Made by a program: the position numbers and the translations under genes. The notes beneath the pieces were generated by a model, which saw only the letters and a list, made by a program, of their open reading frames with translations, was not told the DNA's origin and did not search any database. This document shows, piece by piece, positions 60,260 to 64,000 of a stretch of 64,000 bases of DNA; position 1 is the first letter of the stretch, and each line of letters begins with the position of its first letter. Location: positions 744,001 through 808,000 of the forward strand of contig NZ_JACLQD010000001.1 in the NCBI RefSeq assembly GCF_014243445.1, written 5' to 3'. This DNA is from Paragemmobacter straminiformis. GTDB lineage: Bacteria; Pseudomonadota; Alphaproteobacteria; Rhodobacterales; Rhodobacteraceae.

Positions 60260-61546
60260 TCAGGGAAGCCAGCGCTCGCCGTTGGTGCCTGCGGTCTCCC
60301 ACGCGGCCTGCATGGATTGCAGGAACTCCTCGGCCGTGACCTCGCCACCGACAAGGCGCTGAAGCTCGGGGTAAAGAACCTGCGTCACGCTTTCGGGCAG
60401 GGTCGTATGCAGGTCGTAGAAGTTGGTATCCGGCGTGGCGAGGCCGGCGGTGAAGAACTCCTGGACCACGGGGTCGGCGCCCCACTTGGCCAGTTCCTCG
60501 GGCGTCGTGCCGATCGGCACGGTGTAGCCCTTTTGCACCCAGACCTGCCGGCTTTCGGGCGAGACGAGGCAATCAAGATAGGCCGCCGCCGCATCACGCA
60601 CGGCCGGCGACGCGGTTGCAGACAATTGCCACTGCGACCCCTCGCCCCACATCGTGCCGGGTGCGACACCCTCGGCCAAGGGGGGCAGCATGAACACGCC
60701 CATGTCGAATTTCGCGCCACGGATCATGTCTTGCAGCACCCACGTGCCGGTGATCGTCATCGCCGCACGGCCCGACAGGAACAGGGCGTTCGCCTCGTCA
60801 TAGCCGACGCCGTTGAACCCGCGCGGGAAAGTGTCGGCCTTGGCCCAGTCCTGAAAGGTCTGCGCGGCCTGCACGAAGGCGGGGTTGGTCCATGGCTCGT
60901 CGCCGAAGAACACCTTTTCCTCGAGCGCGCGCCCGGCGGTCAGGCCAAGGATCAGGCTGAAGGTGTTGGTCGCAGGCCAGCGGTCGCGGTTGCCGAAGGC
61001 CACGGGGATGATCCCGTCCGCCTTGAGCGTCTCGACCAGTGTCTGGAATTCGGCATAGGTCTTGGGCACGCTCAGGCCGTTCTCGGCAAAGAGGTCCTTG
61101 TTGAAATAGACCCCCATCAGGTCCTGCTCCATCGGCAAGCCATAGACCTTGCCGTCATAGGAGTTGCGGCCCTTGTAGAATTCGTTGACCTGATCCCAGC
61201 CGTATTTGGCGTAATAGTCGTCAAGCGGCGCAAGCGCGCCGACCCGTGCATAGCCCGACAGGACCGATGCGGCGGGCCAGGTATAGGCAAGATCGGGCGT
61301 CTTGCCCGCCGAAACGGCCAGACGGTAGCTGTCGCGGATGCCGATCGAGGGGGCTATGGTGCGCAGCACCTCGGCCCCGTTCAGCGCCGGTTTGCAGGTG
61401 GCGATCAGCTCGTCCATCGCAGGTCCGGCGGCGGTGATGCCGCTTTGCGCGAACTGGTCCCACTGCGTCACCACGACGCTGTCCTGCGCTGCGGCCTGTG
61501 TTGCGATGACAAGCGCCATCGGCACGCCCCAAAGGGTTCGTTTCAT
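60260..61546 (-). CDS. UgpB/MalE-type sugar ABC solute-binding protein
   Basis: A 428-residue periplasmic binding protein of SBP family 1. Signal peptide MKRTLWGVPMALVIATQAAA, then VVVTQWDQFAQSGITAAG. Family features: APSIGIRDSYRLAVSAGKTPD, GKVYGLPMEQDLMGVYFNKD, NGLSVPKTYAEFQTLVETLK, GRAAMTITGTWVLQDM and LPPLAEGVAPGTMWGEGSQW. It is the second gene of the operon (after the epimerase) and is followed by a strong hairpin. The regulator at 62710 carries a related binding domain, so regulator and transporter probably recognise the same or related sugar. Confidence 0.87.
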   Translation of the reverse strand: MKRTLWGVPMALVIATQAAAQDSVVVTQWDQFAQSGITAAGPAMDELIATCKPALNGAEVLRTIAPSIGIRDSYRLAVSAGKTPDLAYTWPAASVLSGYARVGALAPLDDYYAKYGWDQVNEFYKGRNSYDGKVYGLPMEQDLMGVYFNKDLFAENGLSVPKTYAEFQTLVETLKADGIIPVAFGNRDRWPATNTFSLILGLTAGRALEEKVFFGDEPWTNPAFVQAAQTFQDWAKADTFPRGFNGVGYDEANALFLSGRAAMTITGTWVLQDMIRGAKFDMGVFMLPPLAEGVAPGTMWGEGSQWQLSATASPAVRDAAAAYLDCLVSPESRQVWVQKGYTVPIGTTPEELAKWGADPVVQEFFTAGLATPDTNFYDLHTTLPESVTQVLYPELQRLVGGEVTAEEFLQSMQAAWETAGTNGERWLP

Positions 61547-61606
61547 TGTCGTTCCTCCCGGTTTGAAAATGACCCGCCGCCCCTGATGCGGGGCTGGCGC
61601 GGGGGC

Positions 61607-62431
61607 TCAGAGAATGGACTTCAGATAGGCATGGGCGCGGCGGGCCAGATCGTCCGGCTCGACGTTGCGGCGGTTGAAGCCGATTTCCATCGCCAGATAG
61701 CCGTCATAGCCCGTGTCGCGCAGCGCCTGCACCAGCGACACGTAATCCACGACCCCGCTGCCCGGCGCGTCGCGGTTCACATCGGCAAGGTGGATATGCC
61801 TGAGCCGCTTGCCGAGACGGTAGACGTAATCCGTCGGCACCTCGTTGCGGTAAAGCGTGTGGTAGGTATCGAACATCGCCCCCACATTGGGACGGTCGAC
61901 CCTGTCCATCAGCGCGATGACATCATCGCATGAGTCGATCAGATTGCTGTCGGCCGAGGTGGGTTCGACCGCAACGGCAACACCCGCTCCGGCGGCATGG
62001 TCGGCCACCTCGGCCAAGGCGGCGGCCGTCCAGTCGAGCGCTTGCGGCCGCGCTGTTCCGAACACCTGCCAACCGGCGACATAAAGCAGTGTCGGCGCGC
62101 CCCATTCGGCGCAAAGGTCGGTCACCTTCTTGTACATGTCGATGGCGGCCGCCCGTTCCGCCGCATCGGGCGAGGCCACGTTATAGCCCGCGCCGCCACC
62201 GGGGGCGGGCAGCATGCTCGACACCGCAATCCCTTCGCCGTCGAGAACGCGGCGGATTTCCTTGCGCCGTTCCGCCCCCAGATAATCGGGAAAGGCATGG
62301 GGCGCGGCCGCCCCGATCTCGATCCCGTCATAGCCGATGCGGGCAAGACGCTTGATGGCCTCTTCCAACGGATACGAGGGCACCCAGACCGGAAAACCGG
62401 AATAGACCCATGTGTTGAATGCCAGTTTCAT
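61607..62431 (-). CDS. sugar phosphate isomerase/epimerase-like TIM-barrel protein
   Basis: A 274-residue TIM barrel similar to D-psicose/tagatose 3-epimerases: NTWVYSGFPVWVPSYPLEEA, GYDGIEIGAAAPHAFPDYLG, metal ligands in VAVAVEPTSADSNLIDS (Glu), VGAMFDTYHTLYRNEVP (Asp, His), IHLADVNRDAPG (His) and GYLAMEIGFNRRN (Glu). It is the first gene of the second sugar operon, 60 nt before the binding-protein gene, and divergent from the HTH-binding-protein regulator. It probably epimerises the imported or oxidised sugar. Confidence 0.82.
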   Translation of the reverse strand: MKLAFNTWVYSGFPVWVPSYPLEEAIKRLARIGYDGIEIGAAAPHAFPDYLGAERRKEIRRVLDGEGIAVSSMLPAPGGGAGYNVASPDAAERAAAIDMYKKVTDLCAEWGAPTLLYVAGWQVFGTARPQALDWTAAALAEVADHAAGAGVAVAVEPTSADSNLIDSCDDVIALMDRVDRPNVGAMFDTYHTLYRNEVPTDYVYRLGKRLRHIHLADVNRDAPGSGVVDYVSLVQALRDTGYDGYLAMEIGFNRRNVEPDDLARRAHAYLKSIL

Positions 62432-62537
62432 CGCGCCCTCCCAAGCTGTGTTCCGCCTTTGCAGACCCACCGGCACGGGCAAGAGACCGCGCCTTTCCTC
62501 TGCGGGCCCAATGGATTTGCAGGCCACGGACAGACCC

Positions 62538-62615
62538 TATCCAAGCTGGACGGGTGTCGTAACCGGCTAAGATGTCCAAATTGGACAAGTCCGCGCGCCC
62601 TGTCCAAAACGGACG
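62538..62615. promoter_or_regulatory. three operator-like repeats, consensus TGTCCAA-n-TTGGACA
   Basis: The divergent region between the epimerase operon (start 62431) and the HTH-binding-protein gene contains TATCCAAGCTGGACG (62538-62552), the perfect palindrome TGTCCAAATTGGACA (62573-62587) and TGTCCAAAACGGACG (62601-62615). Similar half-sites continue to about 62625. They are strong candidates for binding by the adjacent regulator. The remaining part of the 278-bp gap (62432-62537 and 62616-62709) shows no gene. Confidence 0.7.
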
Positions 62616-62709
62616 TCTGGACGCCCTGCCCCGCAATCGCTTAGATGGCGGACAGCACCCCGCCCGGGCAGGCCGGACCGGCTGCCGACCTTTGCAGGGG
62701 CGCGCACGA

Positions 62710-64000
62710 TTGACTGAACCGGCCAGCAAGACCCCCCGCGACAGCGACCGCGAACGCCCCGAAGGGCCCTATGAACGCGGCGACGGGGCCGCGGCCGACC
62801 AAAGGACCATCCGCGACGAACAGGTGCGCTTCGTCGATTTCGTCGCGCAAATCTATGACGGGGCCGAAACGCTGCTTGGGCCTGCGGGCAGCCAGCGCGA
62901 GATGCGGATGATCCTGCATCTGATCGCCAGCCATTTCGACGGCCAGCTTGTGACAAGCTCGTCCCTCGCGGCGGCGTCGGGGCTGAGTTACGGCACAGCG
63001 CTGCGGACCATCGACGATCTGGACGCGCGCGGCCTTGTCGTGCGGCGGGAAAGAACCGCCTCGGGGCGGTCGCATTCGCTGCACCCTTCGGCGATGCTGC
63101 TGGCGCGCTGGCGTCAGTTTGCCTATCGCAGCGATGCGCTGATGCGCGGCACGCTTGGCAAGGAGACCCCCGCAAAGCCGCGCCGGACGGCCCCTTCGGC
63201 GGTGCTGCCCCCGCCTGCGGTTCTGGAAACCAAGCTCGGCCTTGGGCGCGGCCTGCGGGTTCTGGTCCACGCCGATCCGACATTCATGGCGATGCTCAAC
63301 CTCAAACGCCAGTTCGAGATGATCATGGGCACGCGCATCGAAAGCCGCGCCCATTCCATCGACAGGCTGCATGCCGAATTGATCGCCAACGCGCAAAGGC
63401 CCGTGTCGCAATACGATATCGTTGCCGTCGACCTTCCGTGGTTCGGCGAGATGGCCGATGCGGGGCGCCTGCTGCCGCTTGACGCGCTGGTCGCGGGATC
63501 GGGCTTCGACCAGACCGACATCTACCCCGACGCCTTGGCCAGTTCCTTCTGGCAGGGCCAGCAATACGGCGTGCCGATCATGGTTTCGGGCGAGATACTG
63601 GTCTATCGCAAAGACCTTTTGGCGGCGGCCGGGCTGGAACCGCCACGAACGGTCGAGCAGACGCTCGCGGTCGCGCGCAGCTTGCACGACCCCAAGGCGG
63701 GCATCGCCGGAATCAGCTGGAACGGCGGGCGCGGCACCCCGCTCGGCCACACGTTCATGATGGTCATGAGCGCCTTTGGCCAGCCGGTCATCGACCTGCG
63801 GCCCACCTCCGACGGCTATGACACAAAGACCCTAACGCCCGAAAACCTGCGGCCCATGTTCCAGTCCGAGGCGGCCTTGCAAACCGTCGAGTATCTGCTG
63901 GACCTTCTGGCGGTCTCGCCGCCGGGGATATTGCAGATGGCATGGTATGACCGTGCGCGCACCTATGCCAAGGGACGCGCCGCGATGGCCTATTCGCATT
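62710..64000 (+). CDS. HTH regulator fused to an UgpB-type solute-binding domain (partial)
   Basis: An open frame running off the window end, at least 430 residues. After an acidic leader, about residues 35-130 form a MarR-like winged helix (QREMRMILHLIASHF, TSSSLAAASGLSYGTALRT, DLDARGLVVRRERTASGRS). From about 175 a family 1 binding-protein domain follows: GLRVLVHADPTFMAML, QYDIVAVDLPWFGEMADAG, LPLDALVAGSGFDQTDIYP, QYGVPIMVSGEILVYRKDLL, AGISWNGGRGTPLGHTF and ARTYAKGRAAMAYSH. No signal peptide or membrane segment separates the parts, so it is cytoplasmic. TTG 62710 is preferred, with AGGGG at 62696-62700; an ATG at 62572 in the same frame lies within the operator repeats. It faces the epimerase/UgpB-type operon, whose regulator it surely is. 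Confidence 0.8.
   Translation, partial: MTEPASKTPRDSDRERPEGPYERGDGAAADQRTIRDEQVRFVDFVAQIYDGAETLLGPAGSQREMRMILHLIASHFDGQLVTSSSLAAASGLSYGTALRTIDDLDARGLVVRRERTASGRSHSLHPSAMLLARWRQFAYRSDALMRGTLGKETPAKPRRTAPSAVLPPPAVLETKLGLGRGLRVLVHADPTFMAMLNLKRQFEMIMGTRIESRAHSIDRLHAELIANAQRPVSQYDIVAVDLPWFGEMADAGRLLPLDALVAGSGFDQTDIYPDALASSFWQGQQYGVPIMVSGEILVYRKDLLAAAGLEPPRTVEQTLAVARSLHDPKAGIAGISWNGGRGTPLGHTFMMVMSAFGQPVIDLRPTSDGYDTKTLTPENLRPMFQSEAALQTVEYLLDLLAVSPPGILQMAWYDRARTYAKGRAAMAYSH

Noticed and set aside
62572-62709. ATG 62572 as the start of the HTH-binding-protein gene
   Set aside because: It lies inside the operator-like palindromes and adds an Arg/Pro-rich leader; TTG 62710 has an AGGGG site at good distance. 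Not fully excluded.

Overview
The window is high-GC DNA (about two-thirds G+C) with densely packed genes, many joined by ATGA stop/start overlaps. Gene content points to an alphaproteobacterium of the Rhodobacteraceae/Roseobacter type: TorTSR sensing, TMAO/betaine-type ABC uptake, a hydroxyproline island, several sugar ABC importers and DMT/EamA proteins. I see no rRNA, tRNA, CRISPR array, insertion sequence or prophage, and no stretch of clearly foreign composition. All calls come from reading the sequence and translated proteins; no database search was possible.

Layout. (1) 0-7.4 kb: tail of a serine-hydrolase-like gene, then a signalling locus: Hpt protein, receiver fused to a DMT/EamA transporter, a solo amino-acid-type binding protein, a large hybrid histidine kinase, and a receiver fused to a GNAT acetyltransferase. 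Its two response regulators carry transport and enzyme outputs instead of DNA-binding domains. (2) 7.4-16.4 kb: betaine/TMAO-type ABC importer (binding protein, ATPase, double-length permease) next to torR, torS and torT; no TMAO reductase genes are present. (3) 16.4-28.2 kb: hydroxyproline island: aconitase X, an XRE-cupin regulator, pyrroline-2-carboxylate reductase, a Ser/Thr proline-racemase-family dehydratase, an amino-acid ABC importer, a GntR/FCD regulator with candidate operators, a DHDPS-family deaminase, a D-hydroxyproline oxidase and a Cys/Cys 4-hydroxyproline epimerase. (4) 28.3-36.4 kb: periplasmic aspartyl-protease-like protein, cytochrome b561, two OmpR-type two-component pairs, a COG4705 membrane protein and a VIT-type Fe/Mn transporter. 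(5) 36.5-41 kb: predicted extracytosolic flavin/redox operon: PepSY protein, acidic secreted protein, DUF2271 protein with an ApbE-type flavinylation motif, PepSY-TM/flavodoxin reductase and ApbE. (6) 41-45.3 kb: MacB/FtsX-type exporter with an HlyD-like protein. (7) 45.4-56.4 kb: eight-gene sugar operon (two Gfo/Idh dehydrogenases, one resembling levoglucosan dehydrogenase; two TIM-barrel isomerases; a small monooxygenase-fold protein; a ribose-type importer) opposite a zinc-motif-less ROK regulator coupled to a signal-less binding-protein paralogue. (8) 56.4-64 kb: second sugar operon with a maltose/UgpB-type importer, Zn-dehydrogenase and epimerase, controlled divergently by an HTH protein fused to a UgpB-type binding domain, running off the window end.

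Two themes recur. Binding-protein folds appear to be reused as signal sensors (TorT with TorS; possibly the solo binding protein with the hybrid kinase; the cytoplasmic RbsB-like partner of ROK; the HTH-UgpB fusion). In all four importers the binding-protein gene is followed by a GC-rich hairpin before the next gene, two of them with a T-run, which would favour excess binding protein.
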